A stretch of 59,956 bases of DNA from Pseudomonas palmensis (GTDB lineage Bacteria > Pseudomonadota > Gammaproteobacteria > Pseudomonadales > Pseudomonadaceae): assembly GCF_017848315.1 (NCBI RefSeq), contig NZ_JAFKEC010000015.1, forward strand, positions 42,058-102,013. Direction: 5' to 3'. Made by a program: the position numbers and the translations under genes. Positions 50,698 to 59,192 of the stretch are shown one piece after another. The notes under the pieces were generated by a model. It did no database searches. It was not told the DNA's origin and worked only from the letters and a program-made list of their open reading frames with translations. How positions within the stretch are numbered: the first letter of the stretch is position 1; each line of letters starts with the position of its first letter.

Positions 50698-53316
50698 ATG
50701 AAAAGCGCAGAAATCCGTGAAGCCTTCCTTCGCTTCTTCGAAGAGCAGGGCCATACCCGAGTTGCCTCCAGCTCCTTGATCCCGGGCAACGACCCGACCC
50801 TGCTGTTCACCAACGCGGGGATGAACCAGTTCAAGGACTGCTTCCTTGGCCAGGAAAAGCGCGCGTACACCCGCGCCACCAGCAGCCAGAAGTGCGTGCG
50901 CGCCGGCGGCAAGAACAGCGACCTGGAAAACGTCGGGTATACCGCGCGTCACCATACGTTCTTCGAAATGCTGGGCAACTTCAGTTTCGGCGACTATTTC
51001 AAGCGTGACGCCATCACCTACGCCTGGACCTTCCTCACCGGCGTGCTGCAACTGCCCAAGGAAAAGCTCTGGGTCACCGTGTATGCCACCGATGACGAGG
51101 CCTACGACATCTGGACCCAGCACATCGGTGTGCCGGCCGAGCGCATGGTGCGCATTGGCGACAACAAGGGCGCGCCCTACGCCTCGGACAACTTCTGGAC
51201 CATGGGCGATACCGGCCCGTGCGGCCCCTGCACCGAGATCTTCTATGACCACGGCGCCGACATCTGGGGTGGCCCGCCAGGCTCGCCGGAAGAAGACGGT
51301 GACCGTTACATCGAGATCTGGAACAACGTCTTCATGCAGTTCAACCGCACTGCCGACGGCGTGCTGCACCCGCTGCCTGCACCGTCGGTGGACACCGGCA
51401 TGGGCCTGGAGCGCATCAGTGCGGTGATGCAGCATGTGCATTCGAACTATGAAATCGACCTGTTCAAGAACCTGCTGAGCGCGTCGGCTGCCGCCATCGG
51501 CTGCAGCAACGAAGACCAGTCGTCGCTCAAGGTAGTGTCGGACCACATTCGTTCGTGCAGCTTCCTGATTGCTGATGGCGTGCTGCCTTCCAACGAAGGC
51601 CGTGGCTACGTGCTGCGTCGCATCATTCGTCGCGCCTGCCGTCACGGCAACAAGCTCGGTGCCACCGGCAGCTTCTTCTACAAGATCGTTGCGGCGCTGG
51701 TTGCCGAGATGGGCGAGGCGTTCCCGGAACTCAAGCAGCAGCAGGCCAACATCGAGCGCGTGCTCAAGGCCGAGGAAGAGCAGTTTGCCAAGACCCTGGA
51801 GCAGGGCCTGAAGATCCTCGAACAGGACCTGGCCGAACTCAAGGGCAGCGTGGTGCCCGGTGACGTGGTGTTCAAGCTGTATGACACCTACGGTTTCCCG
51901 ATGGACCTGACGGCCGACATCGCCCGTGAGCGCAGCCTGACCATCGACGAAGTCGGTTTCGAGCGCGAGATGGAGGCGCAGCGTGAGCGCGCGCGTTCGG
52001 CCAGCGCCTTCGGCCTGGACTACAACACCCTGGTCAAGGTCGATGTGGCCACCGAATTCACCGGTTATGCCACCACCGAAGGCGCTGCCAGCGTCGTTGC
52101 ACTGTACAAGGACGGCAAGGCCGTCGAGCAGCTGGGTGAAGGCGAGGAGGGTGTGGTGATCCTCGACCGCACGCCGTTCTACGCCGAGTCCGGCGGCCAG
52201 GTGGGTGACTGCGGGTACCTGCAGGCCGGTGCCGTCCGCTTCGATGTCCGTGACACCACCAAGACCGGCGGTGCCTTCCTGCACCACGGTGTGGTTGCCA
52301 GCGGCAAGCTGAGCGTCGGTGCCCAGGTTGAAACCCGGGTCGATGCGCAGGTTCGTCATGCCACCTCGCTCAATCACTCGGCCACCCACCTGCTGCACGC
52401 GGCATTGCGTCAGGTGCTGGGCGAGCACGTACAACAGAAAGGCTCGCTGGTCGACAGCCAGCGCCTGCGTTTTGACTTCAGCCATTTCGAGGCGGTCAAG
52501 CCAGAGCAGCTCAAGGCGCTGGAAGACATCGTCAACCGCGAAGTGCGCAACAACACCGAGGTCATGACCGAAGAGACCGACATCGAGACTGCCAAGCAGA
52601 AGGGCGCCATGGCGCTGTTCGGCGAGAAGTATGGCGACAGCGTGCGCGTGCTGAGCATGGGCGGTGATTTCTCCGTCGAGCTGTGCGGCGGCATCCATGC
52701 CAAGCGCACCGGCGATATCGGTCTGCTCAAGATCATCAGCGAAGGCGGTGTGGCCTCCGGGGTGCGTCGTATCGAAGCGGTCACTGGCGCCGCCGCACTG
52801 GCCTACCTGAACGCTGCCGAAGAGCAGCTCAAGGAAGCTGCCCAGCTGGTCAAGGGCAGCCGCGAGAACCTGGTCGACAAGCTGTCGGCGGTGCTCGAGC
52901 GCAACCGTCAGCTGGAAAAGCAACTGGAGCAACTGCAGGCCAAAGCTGCCAGTGCTGCCGGCGATGACCTGTCTGCCAGCGCAGTCGACGTCAAGGGCGT
53001 CAAAGTGCTGGCCGCACGTCTGGACGGGCAGGACGGCAAAGCCTTGCTGGCCCTGGTCGACCAGTTGAAGAACAAACTCGGCCGCGCAGTGATCCTGCTC
53101 GGCAGTGTCCACGAAGAAAAGGTCGTACTGGTTGCAGGCGTGACCAAGGACCTGACCGGCCAACTCAAAGCCGGTGATCTGATGAAGCAAGCCGCTGCAG
53201 CGGTGGGCGGCAAAGGCGGTGGTCGTCCGGACATGGCGCAAGGCGGTGGCGTGGATGCCGCAGCGCTGGGCGGTGCACTGGCTCTGACCGTGCCATTCGT
53301 AGAACAGGGTGTCTGA
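50698..53316 (+). CDS. alaS: Alanyl-tRNA synthetase
   Basis: The 872-residue enzyme charges tRNA-Ala. The class II core has the AlaRS signature [20 protein letters not shown] and motif 3 DTGMGLERI. The editing domain shows the zinc motif [13 protein letters not shown] and [13 protein letters not shown], and the C-terminal DHHA1 domain ends with [13 protein letters not shown]. The ATG at 50698 with GGAAGA upstream gives the standard N-terminus [15 protein letters not shown] very long antisense frame over alaS and lysC is not real. lysC follows after 90 bases. Confidence 0.97.
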   Translation: MKSAEIREAFLRFFEEQGHTRVASSSLIPGNDPTLLFTNAGMNQFKDCFLGQEKRAYTRATSSQKCVRAGGKNSDLENVGYTARHHTFFEMLGNFSFGDYFKRDAITYAWTFLTGVLQLPKEKLWVTVYATDDEAYDIWTQHIGVPAERMVRIGDNKGAPYASDNFWTMGDTGPCGPCTEIFYDHGADIWGGPPGSPEEDGDRYIEIWNNVFMQFNRTADGVLHPLPAPSVDTGMGLERISAVMQHVHSNYEIDLFKNLLSASAAAIGCSNEDQSSLKVVSDHIRSCSFLIADGVLPSNEGRGYVLRRIIRRACRHGNKLGATGSFFYKIVAALVAEMGEAFPELKQQQANIERVLKAEEEQFAKTLEQGLKILEQDLAELKGSVVPGDVVFKLYDTYGFPMDLTADIARERSLTIDEVGFEREMEAQRERARSASAFGLDYNTLVKVDVATEFTGYATTEGAASVVALYKDGKAVEQLGEGEEGVVILDRTPFYAESGGQVGDCGYLQAGAVRFDVRDTTKTGGAFLHHGVVASGKLSVGAQVETRVDAQVRHATSLNHSATHLLHAALRQVLGEHVQQKGSLVDSQRLRFDFSHFEAVKPEQLKALEDIVNREVRNNTEVMTEETDIETAKQKGAMALFGEKYGDSVRVLSMGGDFSVELCGGIHAKRTGDIGLLKIISEGGVASGVRRIEAVTGAAALAYLNAAEEQLKEAAQLVKGSRENLVDKLSAVLERNRQLEKQLEQLQAKAASAAGDDLSASAVDVKGVKVLAARLDGQDGKALLALVDQLKNKLGRAVILLGSVHEEKVVLVAGVTKDLTGQLKAGDLMKQAAAAVGGKGGGRPDMAQGGGVDAAALGGALALTVPFVEQGV

Positions 53317-53326
53317 AGCGCCCGGT

Positions 53327-53349
53327 GGCCCGCCATCCGATGGCGGGCC
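53327..53349 (+). terminator. Hairpin between alaS and lysC
   Basis: GGCCCGCCAT-CCG-ATGGCGGGCC, a 10-base-pair stem 10 bases after the alaS stop. There is no clean T run, so it may only partly separate the two genes. Confidence 0.55.
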
Positions 53350-53406
53350 CTGGCGTTGGGTAATTGTGTTTATTGGGTGCCCTTCACGGGCTGAGGCGGC
53401 TTTGAA

Positions 53407-54642
53407 ATGGCGTTGATCGTACAGAAATTTGGCGGCACCTCGGTGGGCACGGTCGAGCGCATCGAACAGGTTGCCGACAAGGTGAAGAAGTTCCGCGAGG
53501 CTGGCGACGACCTGGTGGTCGTGCTGTCGGCAATGAGCGGGGAAACCAATCGTCTGATCGAGCTGGCGAGGCAAATCAGCGATCAGCCGGTTCCGCGCGA
53601 GCTGGACGTGATCGTGTCCACCGGCGAGCAGGTGACCATCGCGTTGCTGGCCATGGCGCTGATCAAGCGGGGTGTGCCTGCGGTGTCCTACACCGGCAAC
53701 CAGGTGCGTATTCTCACCGACAGTGCGCACAACAAGGCGCGCATCCTGCAGATCGATGATCAGAAGATTCGTGCCGACCTCAAGGCAGGTCGCGTGGTCG
53801 TGGTAGCCGGTTTCCAGGGCGTTGACGAGCACGGCAGCATCACCACGCTGGGGCGTGGCGGTTCCGATACCACCGGCGTGGCCCTGGCGGCTGCATTGAA
53901 GGCTGACGAGTGCCAGATCTACACCGACGTCGATGGTGTCTATACCACCGACCCGCGCGTGGTGTCCCAGGCGCAGCGGCTGGACAAGATCACTTTCGAA
54001 GAGATGCTGGAAATGGCCAGCCTCGGGTCCAAGGTGCTGCAGATTCGGGCCGTGGAGTTTGCCGGCAAGTACAACGTACCGCTGCGTGTACTGCACAGTT
54101 TTCAGGAGGGTCCGGGTACCCTCATTACTATTGATGAAGAGGAATCCATGGAACAGCCGATCATTTCCGGCATCGCCTTCAATCGCGATGAAGCCAAGCT
54201 GACCATTCGCGGTGTGCCGGATACCCCGGGCGTGGCATTCGGGATTCTGGGCCCCATCAGTGCAGCCAATATCGAAGTCGACATGATCGTGCAGAACGTT
54301 TCGCACGATAACACCACCGACTTCACCTTCACCGTACACCGCAACGATTACGAAAAGGCCCAGAAGGTACTGGGTGAAACCGCCCTGAAGCTCAATGCCC
54401 GCGAAGTGGTGGGTGATACCAAGATCGCCAAGGTATCGATCGTGGGTGTGGGCATGCGCTCGCATGCGGGCGTTGCCAGCCGCATGTTCGAATCGCTGGC
54501 CAAGGAGAGCATCAACATCCAGATGATCTCCACTTCGGAAATCAAGGTGTCGGTGGTTATCGAAGAGAAGTACCTGGAACTGGCTGTGCGTGCCTTGCAC
54601 ACCGCTTTCGAACTCGACGCGCCTTCCCGTCAGGGCGAGTAA
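53407..54642 (+). CDS. lysC: Aspartate kinase LysC
   Basis: The 411-residue kinase phosphorylates aspartate, the first step to lysine, threonine and methionine. It has KFGGTSVG at the N-terminus, STGEQVTIALLAMAL, GRGGSDTTGVALAAAL and DVDGVYTTDPR in the kinase domain. Two ACT domains follow (ISGIAFNRDEAKLTIRGVPD, VSIVGVGMRSHAGVASRMFESL) that bind Lys/Thr for feedback inhibition. An internal start at 54148 with a strong ribosome-binding site should also yield the separate beta subunit. Confidence 0.96.
   Translation: MALIVQKFGGTSVGTVERIEQVADKVKKFREAGDDLVVVLSAMSGETNRLIELARQISDQPVPRELDVIVSTGEQVTIALLAMALIKRGVPAVSYTGNQVRILTDSAHNKARILQIDDQKIRADLKAGRVVVVAGFQGVDEHGSITTLGRGGSDTTGVALAAALKADECQIYTDVDGVYTTDPRVVSQAQRLDKITFEEMLEMASLGSKVLQIRAVEFAGKYNVPLRVLHSFQEGPGTLITIDEEESMEQPIISGIAFNRDEAKLTIRGVPDTPGVAFGILGPISAANIEVDMIVQNVSHDNTTDFTFTVHRNDYEKAQKVLGETALKLNAREVVGDTKIAKVSIVGVGMRSHAGVASRMFESLAKESINIQMISTSEIKVSVVIEEKYLELAVRALHTAFELDAPSRQGE
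54148..54642 (+). CDS. lysC: Internal-start product: aspartate kinase beta subunit
   Basis: Within lysC, GAAGAGGAATCC precedes ATG 54148 at ideal spacing and opens a 164-residue in-frame product that consists of exactly the two ACT domains (start EQPIISGIAFN). Alpha2beta2 aspartokinases of Bacillus and Corynebacterium are made this way. The sequence supports the same here. Confidence 0.7.
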   Translation: MEQPIISGIAFNRDEAKLTIRGVPDTPGVAFGILGPISAANIEVDMIVQNVSHDNTTDFTFTVHRNDYEKAQKVLGETALKLNAREVVGDTKIAKVSIVGVGMRSHAGVASRMFESLAKESINIQMISTSEIKVSVVIEEKYLELAVRALHTAFELDAPSRQGE

Positions 54643-54657
54643 GCGTTGTGCTCACTG

Positions 54658-54689
54658 GGGCGCGGCCTGGCCGCGCCCTTCGTGTTTTT
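54658..54689 (+). terminator. Rho-independent terminator after lysC
   Basis: GGGCGCGGCC and GGCCGCGCCC pair, followed by TTCGTGTTTTT, 16 bases past the lysC stop. Confidence 0.8.
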
Positions 54690-54824
54690 GAACGGCATAA
54701 GAAACCTGTGGGTTGTCGGGTGTCGGTCAACGTTCAGGCGTAGGTCCGCCGCTGTTCTGGCGGCGGGTTGAAGCCCTTTTTTGCAGACTGTTATCCCTGA
54801 ACTGAATTGCGTGAGGAGAAAGGT

Positions 54825-55013
54825 ATGTTGATTCTGACTCGTCGGTGCGCAGAGAGCCTGATAATTGGCGACGGCGAAATCACCGTGACCGTGCTCGGCG
54901 TGAAAGGAAACCAGGTACGGATTGGGGTGAACGCGCCCAAGGAAGTGGCCGTGCACCGTGAGGAAATCTACCTGCGGATCAAGAAAGAGAAGGACGAAGA
55001 ACCAACCCATTAA
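54825..55013 (+). CDS. csrA: Carbon storage regulator CsrA/RsmA
   Basis: The 62-residue RNA-binding protein starts [19 protein letters not shown] and has the conserved [29 protein letters not shown], including the RNA-contacting VHREEI. It binds GGA motifs in mRNA leaders and is titrated by Rsm small RNAs. The start at 54825 has GAGGAGAAAGGT upstream; an earlier in-frame start is not used. The lysC-csrA-tRNA-Ser-tRNA-Arg order is typical of Pseudomonas. Confidence 0.96.
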   Translation: MLILTRRCAESLIIGDGEITVTVLGVKGNQVRIGVNAPKEVAVHREEIYLRIKKEKDEEPTH

Positions 55014-55042
55014 TTTTTATCGATATTTTTTCAAAAAAGGGT

Positions 55043-55071
55043 TTGCAAACGGGGAAGGCTCTGGTTATTAT
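55043..55071 (+). promoter_or_regulatory. Promoter of tRNA-Ser
   Basis: TTGCAA, 17-base spacer, TATTAT, then a GC-rich discriminator ACGCCCC typical of stringently controlled stable-RNA genes. Confidence 0.8.
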
Positions 55072-55085
55072 ACGCCCCGTGTTGC

Positions 55086-55176
55086 GGAGAGGTGGCCGAG
55101 TGGCCGAAGGCGCTCCCCTGCTAAGGGAGTATACCTCACAAGGGTATCGGGGGTTCGAATCCCCCCTTCTCCGCCA
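55086..55176 (+). tRNA. tRNA-Ser (GCU anticodon)
   Basis: A 91-base class II tRNA: acceptor GGAGAGG pairs with the 3' CTTCTCC, the anticodon loop CTGCTAA reads GCU, a long variable arm (TATACCTCACAAGGGTATC) marks serine, the T loop is GGTTCGAATCC, and CCA is encoded. Confidence 0.97.
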
Positions 55177-55242
55177 TTATTCATGTAGGGCGCTGTAATC
55201 TTGCTTGAATCGCTAAGTAGTTGAAATTAAACGAAAAAGTGG

Positions 55243-55270
55243 TTGGCAAATCGATTAAGCGGTCTATAAT
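55243..55270 (+). promoter_or_regulatory. Promoter of the tRNA-Arg cluster
   Basis: TTGGCA, 16-base spacer, TATAAT, followed by GCGCGG and the first tRNA-Arg 14 bases later. Confidence 0.85.
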
Positions 55271-55284
55271 GCGCGGCAACAAAT

Positions 55285-55361
55285 GCACTCGTAGCTCAGC
55301 TGGATAGAGTACTCGGCTACGAACCGAGCGGTCACAGGTTCGAATCCTGTCGAGTGCACCA
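55285..55361 (+). tRNA. tRNA-Arg (ACG anticodon), copy 1
   Basis: 77 bases. Acceptor GCACTCG pairs with CGAGTGC, the anticodon stem-loop CTCGG-CTACGAA-CCGAG gives ACG (ICG after editing), and CCA is encoded. Confidence 0.97.
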
Positions 55362-55438
55362 TACGACGAAGTAGTTTCCAGTCTGGAAGTTGCCTCAGTT
55401 TCAACCAGAGGTGATCTGGTCCATCAAGTACCAACCCT

Positions 55439-55515
55439 GCACTCGTAGCTCAGCTGGATAGAGTACTCGGCTACGAACCGAGCGGTCACAGGTTCGAATC
55501 CTGTCGAGTGCACCA
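55439..55515 (+). tRNA. tRNA-Arg (ACG anticodon), copy 2
   Basis: Identical to copy 1 across all 77 bases, CCA included. Confidence 0.97.
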
Positions 55516-55592
55516 TACGACGAAGCAGTTTCCAGTCTGGAAGTTGTTTCAGCTTCAACCAGAGGTGATCTGGTCTATCAAGCGCCAACCCT

Positions 55593-55669
55593 GCACTCGT
55601 AGCTCAGCTGGATAGAGTACTCGGCTACGAACCGAGCGGTCACAGGTTCGAATCCTGTCGAGTGCACCA
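55593..55669 (+). tRNA. tRNA-Arg (ACG anticodon), copy 3
   Basis: Identical to copies 1 and 2. It is followed by the cluster terminator. Confidence 0.97.
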
Positions 55670-55675
55670 TACAAC

Positions 55676-55710
55676 AGAAGGCCCGCTTTTAAGCGGGCCT
55701 TCTGCTTTTC
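55676..55710 (+). terminator. Terminator of the tRNA-Arg cluster
   Basis: AGAAGGCCCGCTT and AAGCGGGCCTTCT are perfect 13-base arms with loop TT, followed by GCTTTTC. Confidence 0.9.
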
Positions 55711-56051
55711 GGCTTTTCACTTTTCCGTAAGGCGCGATGAATAAACTGTCATCGATGCGTTTACCGGCCTCTGCTAACTTTTGCGTCTTCAATGTGTTCT
55801 TTGGGGTGTGCCAGCCGTCGCACTGTCAGAGCTGTACGTTGTCACAGCTTTATCTCGCAAGCGATTGTTCTGGCCAATATTTTCAGTCCGAGCAGCCCAA
55901 GCCGTGTATGATTGCGCCCGTCAGCTCCGCCGGGGCTTGTGGAATACCACCATGGACTTACCCAGTAGTTACTCAATAGCTTGTTTTGCCAATCACGATC
56001 TGACTGATTGATTCTCCTGGCGTGCTCCGCTGCTGGGAGTGGAGTACGCGT
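55711..56051 (+). other. Intergenic leader of mgtE
   Basis: This 340-base region before mgtE is less GC-rich than its surroundings. It contains TATGAT near 55908 as a possible -10, the hairpin-prone CAGCTCCGCCGGGGCTTG, and a 19-codon ORF (55952-56011) ending 40 bases before mgtE. I do not recognise a known magnesium riboswitch, and longer frames here do not look like protein. Confidence 0.5.
55952..56011 (+). CDS. Possible leader peptide of mgtE, 19 residues
   Basis: The frame MDLPSSYSIACFANHDLTD starts at 55952 and stops 40 bases before mgtE. No strong Shine-Dalgarno precedes it (GGAATACCACC). Peptide-based magnesium sensing is known for mgtA/mgtC leaders, but the link here is only positional. 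Confidence 0.25.
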   Translation: MDLPSSYSIACFANHDLTD

Positions 56052-57494
56052 ATGACCGAAAGTGAAGTAAAAAAATCGCAAGAAAGCCTGCAGGATCGCC
56101 TGGCCCAGGTGGTCGAATTGCTGCAGCGCCAACGAGTGGTCGAAGACCTGACACATCGTCAGGAAGGGCACCATAACGATCGGGTCGAAAATCTCGTACA
56201 CCGCCAGAATCTGGTCGAGCTGCAACGCAAGCTCGATGATCTGCACTCCGCTGACGTTGCCTACATTCTCGAAGCCCTGCCGCTGGATGATCGTCTGACG
56301 GTCTGGCAACTGGTCAAGGCCGAGCGTGATGGTGACATCCTGCTCGAGGTATCCGATTCGGTTCGGGAAACCCTGATCGCCGACATGGACGATCACGAGC
56401 TGCTTGCCGCTGCCAAGGAGATGGACGCCGACGAGCTGGCCGACCTTGCGCCGGAGCTGCCGCGCGACGTCGTGCATGAGCTGATGGAAACCCTCGATGC
56501 CCAGCAGCGTGAGCGCGTACGCTCCGCGTTGAGCTATGACGAGGACCAGGTCGGTGCCTTGATGGACTTCGAGATGGTGACCATCCGCGAGGACGTCAGC
56601 CTTGAGGTGGTGTTGCGTTACCTGCGCCGGCTCAAGGAGCTGCCAAGCCATACCGACAAACTGTTCGTGGTCGATTACGACGGCAAGCTCAAGGGTGTGT
56701 TGCCCATCAAGCGGCTGCTGGTGAACGACCCCGACAAGCAGGTTGCCGAGGTGATGGCCAGTGACCCGGTCAGTTTTCATCCCGATGAAGACGCCTACGA
56801 TGCGGCACAGGCCTTTGAGCGCTATGACCTGATTTCGGCACCGGTGGTGGACAAGAGCGATCGCCTGATCGGCCGTTTGACCATCGACGAAATGGTCGAC
56901 CTGATCCGTGAGGAAAGCGAGAACGAAGTCCTCAACATGGCGGGTCTGCGTGAGGAGGAAGACATCTTCGCCTCGGTCTGGCGTTCGCTTCGCAACCGTT
57001 GGGCATGGCTGGCAATCAACCTGATCACGGCCTTTGTCGCTTCGCGAGTGATCGGCCTGTTCGAGGGGTCGATCGAGAAGCTGGTGGCGTTGGCTGCACT
57101 GATGCCCATCGTGGCCGGTATCGGGGGCAACTCCGGCAACCAGACCATTACCATGATCGTACGTGCCATGGCGCTCGATCAGGTCAGCCCGGGCAATACT
57201 GCGCGATTGATGCGCAAGGAGCTTGCGGTGGCCTTGATCAATGGCCTGGTGTGGGGGGGCGTGATCGGCGTTGTGGCCTACCTGCTCTATGGCAGCTGGT
57301 CGCTGGGGGTAGTGATGACTGCGGCGATGACCCTGAACCTGCTGTTGGCGGCCCTGATGGGCGTTCTTATCCCGATGACGCTTGCTCGAATGGGGCGCGA
57401 TCCTGCGATGGGCGCAAGTGTGATGATCACTGCCATGACCGACAGTGGCGGGTTCTTCATCTTCCTGGGCCTTGCTACGATCTTCTTGCTGTAA
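56052..57494 (+). CDS. mgtE: Magnesium transporter MgtE
   Basis: The 480-residue protein has an N-terminal MgtE_N domain (HSADVAYILEALPLDDRLTVWQLV, LAPELPRDVVHELMETLD), two CBS domains (about 165-285, with LVNDPDKQVAEVMASDP and ISAPVVDKSDRLIGRLTIDEMVDLI), and five C-terminal membrane segments. The pore signature is PIVAGIGGNSGNQTITMIVRA. It is a Mg2+ channel gated by cytosolic Mg2+. The start at 56052 follows GGAG. A bidirectional terminator separates it from amrZ. Confidence 0.95.
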   Translation: MTESEVKKSQESLQDRLAQVVELLQRQRVVEDLTHRQEGHHNDRVENLVHRQNLVELQRKLDDLHSADVAYILEALPLDDRLTVWQLVKAERDGDILLEVSDSVRETLIADMDDHELLAAAKEMDADELADLAPELPRDVVHELMETLDAQQRERVRSALSYDEDQVGALMDFEMVTIREDVSLEVVLRYLRRLKELPSHTDKLFVVDYDGKLKGVLPIKRLLVNDPDKQVAEVMASDPVSFHPDEDAYDAAQAFERYDLISAPVVDKSDRLIGRLTIDEMVDLIREESENEVLNMAGLREEEDIFASVWRSLRNRWAWLAINLITAFVASRVIGLFEGSIEKLVALAALMPIVAGIGGNSGNQTITMIVRAMALDQVSPGNTARLMRKELAVALINGLVWGGVIGVVAYLLYGSWSLGVVMTAAMTLNLLLAALMGVLIPMTLARMGRDPAMGASVMITAMTDSGGFFIFLGLATIFLL

Positions 57495-57508
57495 AAAGGC
57501 AAGGCATA

Positions 57509-57536
57509 AAAAAAGCCAGCGAAAGCTGGCTTTTTT
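57509..57536. terminator. Bidirectional terminator between mgtE and amrZ
   Basis: AAAAAAGCCAGC-GAAA-GCTGGCTTTTTT: a 12-base-pair stem with a GAAA loop and T runs on both strands, between convergent genes. Confidence 0.95.
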
Positions 57537-57550
57537 GTGCGTGGGTGGAA

Positions 57551-57877
57551 TCAGGAAGCGTCTGCGGCCATCTCGACGTCATGGGCGATCAGTGCGACCA
57601 GAGCATTTTGCTGGCGATGGGACAGCTGGCGGAAGCGTTGCAGCAGTTCACGTTCGTGCAGTGACAGCTCTGGGCTGTCCAGGCGCATGCTCAGCTCGTC
57701 GCCCAGTGCACCTTCCTGAATAAGGCTCTGCTCCAGGCGTGCAATGATCTCGGAGTTCATGCTGCGGTGGTGGTTACGCGCAACCTCGGCAATGCGCTCA
57801 CGCATTCCGTCTGGCAGGCGGACGACAAATTTGTCAGCGGTGCGGCTTGAGTAGATAGCCTGTTTCATTGGGCGCAT
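57551..57877 (-). CDS. amrZ: AmrZ (AlgZ), Arc-type ribbon-helix-helix global regulator
   Basis: The 108-residue regulator controls motility, exopolysaccharide and c-di-GMP genes in pseudomonads. The DNA-binding ribbon [38 protein letters not shown] and the tetramerisation region [32 protein letters not shown] closely follow P. aeruginosa AmrZ from memory. I keep the ATG at 57877 because that protein also begins MRP.KQA; a second Met three codons later is possible. A candidate AlgU promoter lies about 60 bases upstream. It links to the adhesin at the other end of the window only by general biology. Confidence 0.95.
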   Translation of the reverse strand: MRPMKQAIYSSRTADKFVVRLPDGMRERIAEVARNHHRSMNSEIIARLEQSLIQEGALGDELSMRLDSPELSLHERELLQRFRQLSHRQQNALVALIAHDVEMAADAS

Positions 57878-58221
57878 ATAATTGACCGGTTTAGTTCAGG
57901 GGGAAGCGGTTCTCGAAATCGGCCGCACGATGAGTGTTACGACCATCGTTAAGACAAAATGTTCAACCTGGAGTACGAATGAGGTCTTCATCATGCCTCA
58001 GTGTCGCCAGTTCCTTGGCGTCAATTCTGTGACAAATATTGAACTGGGTAAAGGCGTTATGCCAGTACCAATTATCAGAAATGCGCACTGGTTTGAAAAG
58101 TTTTCATTTGGCGCTCGGCCTGGCCACCTCGGCGGCTCGACTTTTCATCACCGGCAAAGGCGCAAAGACCGTGCAATGCGCCTAAAATGCGCGAGCTTTC
58201 CTTTCTCTGAGCATAGTGGCT
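57878..58221. other. AT-rich intergenic region between divergent amrZ and phnN
   Basis: About 340 bases, visibly AT-richer than the neighbours. It holds a candidate AlgU promoter for amrZ (57937-57964) and GGCAAAGGCG near 58153, which resembles AmrZ-type sites. A frame of about 100 codons from 57930 to 58232 exists on the plus strand but has no ribosome-binding site or family resemblance. Confidence 0.5.
57937..57964 (-). promoter_or_regulatory. Candidate AlgU (sigma22) promoter of amrZ
   Basis: On the minus strand GAACAT (57964-57959), 16-base spacer, TCGTAA (57942-57937). This fits the loose GAACTT-N16-TCNNA pattern of AlgU. amrZ of P. aeruginosa is AlgU-dependent. Confidence 0.4.
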
Positions 58222-58812
58222 ATGCAGTATGACGCAAGCGACGTTCCCTTGGCGGGGGCGGGCAGGGTGATCTATTTGATGGGGCCGTCCGGTGCCGGCA
58301 AGGACAGTCTTCTGGATGCGGCGCGTGAGCTTTTGCTGGCAAGCCAGGTGCGCATTCCTAAGCGTGTCATCACTCGCTCCGCCGAGGCGGTGGGGGAGGA
58401 CGCAGTCGCCGTATCGGTCCAGCAGTACGAGCAGATGGCTGACCGTGGCGAATTTGCCCTGCAGTGGCGCGCCAATGGGTTGGCTTATGGGGTTCCTGCT
58501 TATATAGATGCGTGGCTTGCCGAAGGCTGGCACGTGATGGTCAACGGGTCGCGCGCGCACCTGCCGGTGGCGCAGGCGAAGTACCCGGACCTGTTGCCCA
58601 TATTGCTTTGTGTGAATCCGCAGGTATTGCGCGGGCGATTGCTTCAACGGGGCAGGGAGGGGCAGCACGAGATCGAGCAGCGAATGGCGCGCAACCAACA
58701 GTCCATGACACAGGTTGATGATCGGGTCCGGCGGGTGGACAACTCGACCAGTCTTGACGATGCAGTGCGCCGCCTGCTGATGGTTTTGCAGGAGGCAGGC
58801 GTACGTGCCTGA
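58222..58812 (+). CDS. phnN: Ribose 1,5-bisphosphate phosphokinase PhnN
   Basis: The protein of about 196 residues is a guanylate-kinase-like P-loop enzyme that makes PRPP from ribose 1,5-bisphosphate. It has Walker A MGPSGAGKDSLL, the PhnN motif RVITRSAEAVGEDAVAVS, LQWRANGLAYGVPA and MVNGSRAHLPVAQAKYPDL. In many bacteria phnN lies in the phosphonate (phn) cluster; here it stands alone beside amrZ. The start is uncertain: GTG 58216 and ATG 58222 are both in frame, and neither has a strong ribosome-binding site. Confidence 0.9.
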   Translation: MQYDASDVPLAGAGRVIYLMGPSGAGKDSLLDAARELLLASQVRIPKRVITRSAEAVGEDAVAVSVQQYEQMADRGEFALQWRANGLAYGVPAYIDAWLAEGWHVMVNGSRAHLPVAQAKYPDLLPILLCVNPQVLRGRLLQRGREGQHEIEQRMARNQQSMTQVDDRVRRVDNSTSLDDAVRRLLMVLQEAGVRA

Positions 58813-58851
58813 GGCTGGAAACCACCTACTGGTAAAAAGCGCAGAGACGAC

Positions 58852-58880
58852 ATGACAAATCCTGGCTCGCTGGGTAACAT
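58852..58880 (+). promoter_or_regulatory. Promoter of tRNA-Arg(CCU)
   Basis: ATGACA, 17-base spacer, TAACAT, 41 bases before the tRNA. Confidence 0.6.
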
Positions 58881-58921
58881 GCTCGCCGTTCCGTATGGCG
58901 GGCCATGTACGCCAGACGCAT

Positions 58922-58998
58922 GTCTCAGTAGCTCAATTGGATAGAGCATCCCCCTCCTAAGGGGAAGGTTGCAGGTTCGAACCCTGCCTGGGACACCA
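58922..58998 (+). tRNA. tRNA-Arg (CCU anticodon)
   Basis: 77 bases. Acceptor GTCTCAG pairs with CTGGGAC, the anticodon stem-loop TCCCC-CTCCTAA-GGGGA reads CCU for AGG codons, the T loop is GGTTCGAACCC, and CCA is encoded. Confidence 0.96.
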
Positions 58999-59160
58999 TC
59001 CTTCGTTCGAGGGCTGGCTGCTTCCTGCGCTTTACCTTCTCTTCTTCTGCTCCATCCATCCCTCCTCGTTTCTGCGCATGATTCGCTACCTTGGCTGACG
59101 TTCGTGCTGCCCCCTGGCGAGCCTCCTTCTACCTGTGAACCCGAATTCCGATTTAACATC

Positions 59161-59192
59161 CGCTGCGAGCCGGCGCCTGCAGGCTCGCAGCG
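59161..59192. other. Perfect 11-base-pair hairpin before the GNAT gene
   Basis: CGCTGCGAGCC and GGCTCGCAGCG flank GGCGCCTGCA. It is 34 bases before the GNAT start and could end the tRNA transcript or shape the GNAT leader. No T run follows. Confidence 0.6.

Larger units (their letters stand above)
55285..55669 (+). repeat. Tandem array of 154-base units (tRNA-Arg plus spacer)
   Basis: Three identical 77-base tRNA-Arg genes are separated by two spacers of exactly 77 bases (55362-55438 and 55516-55592). The spacers differ at seven positions, all transitions. The unit length is therefore 154 bases. Confidence 0.95.

Noticed and set aside
50425..54600. A 1,391-codon open frame on the minus strand over alaS and lysC
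   Set aside because: It is a mirror of two certain genes in high-GC DNA, where the antisense frame lacks stops. The translation is low-complexity (rich in H, Q, V, L), resembles no family and has no start signals.
55285..55669. Regular repeat-spacer pattern that could suggest a CRISPR array
   Set aside because: The repeats are complete tRNA-Arg genes with encoded CCA, and the spacers are nearly identical to each other, the opposite of a CRISPR array.
55737..55979. An 80-codon frame in the mgtE leader
   Set aside because: Cys/Ser-rich, no Shine-Dalgarno, no family pattern; the region is better explained as promoter and leader.
57930..58232. A frame of about 100 codons between amrZ and phnN
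   Set aside because: It has no ribosome-binding site, sits in an AT-rich promoter region and shows no recognisable pattern.
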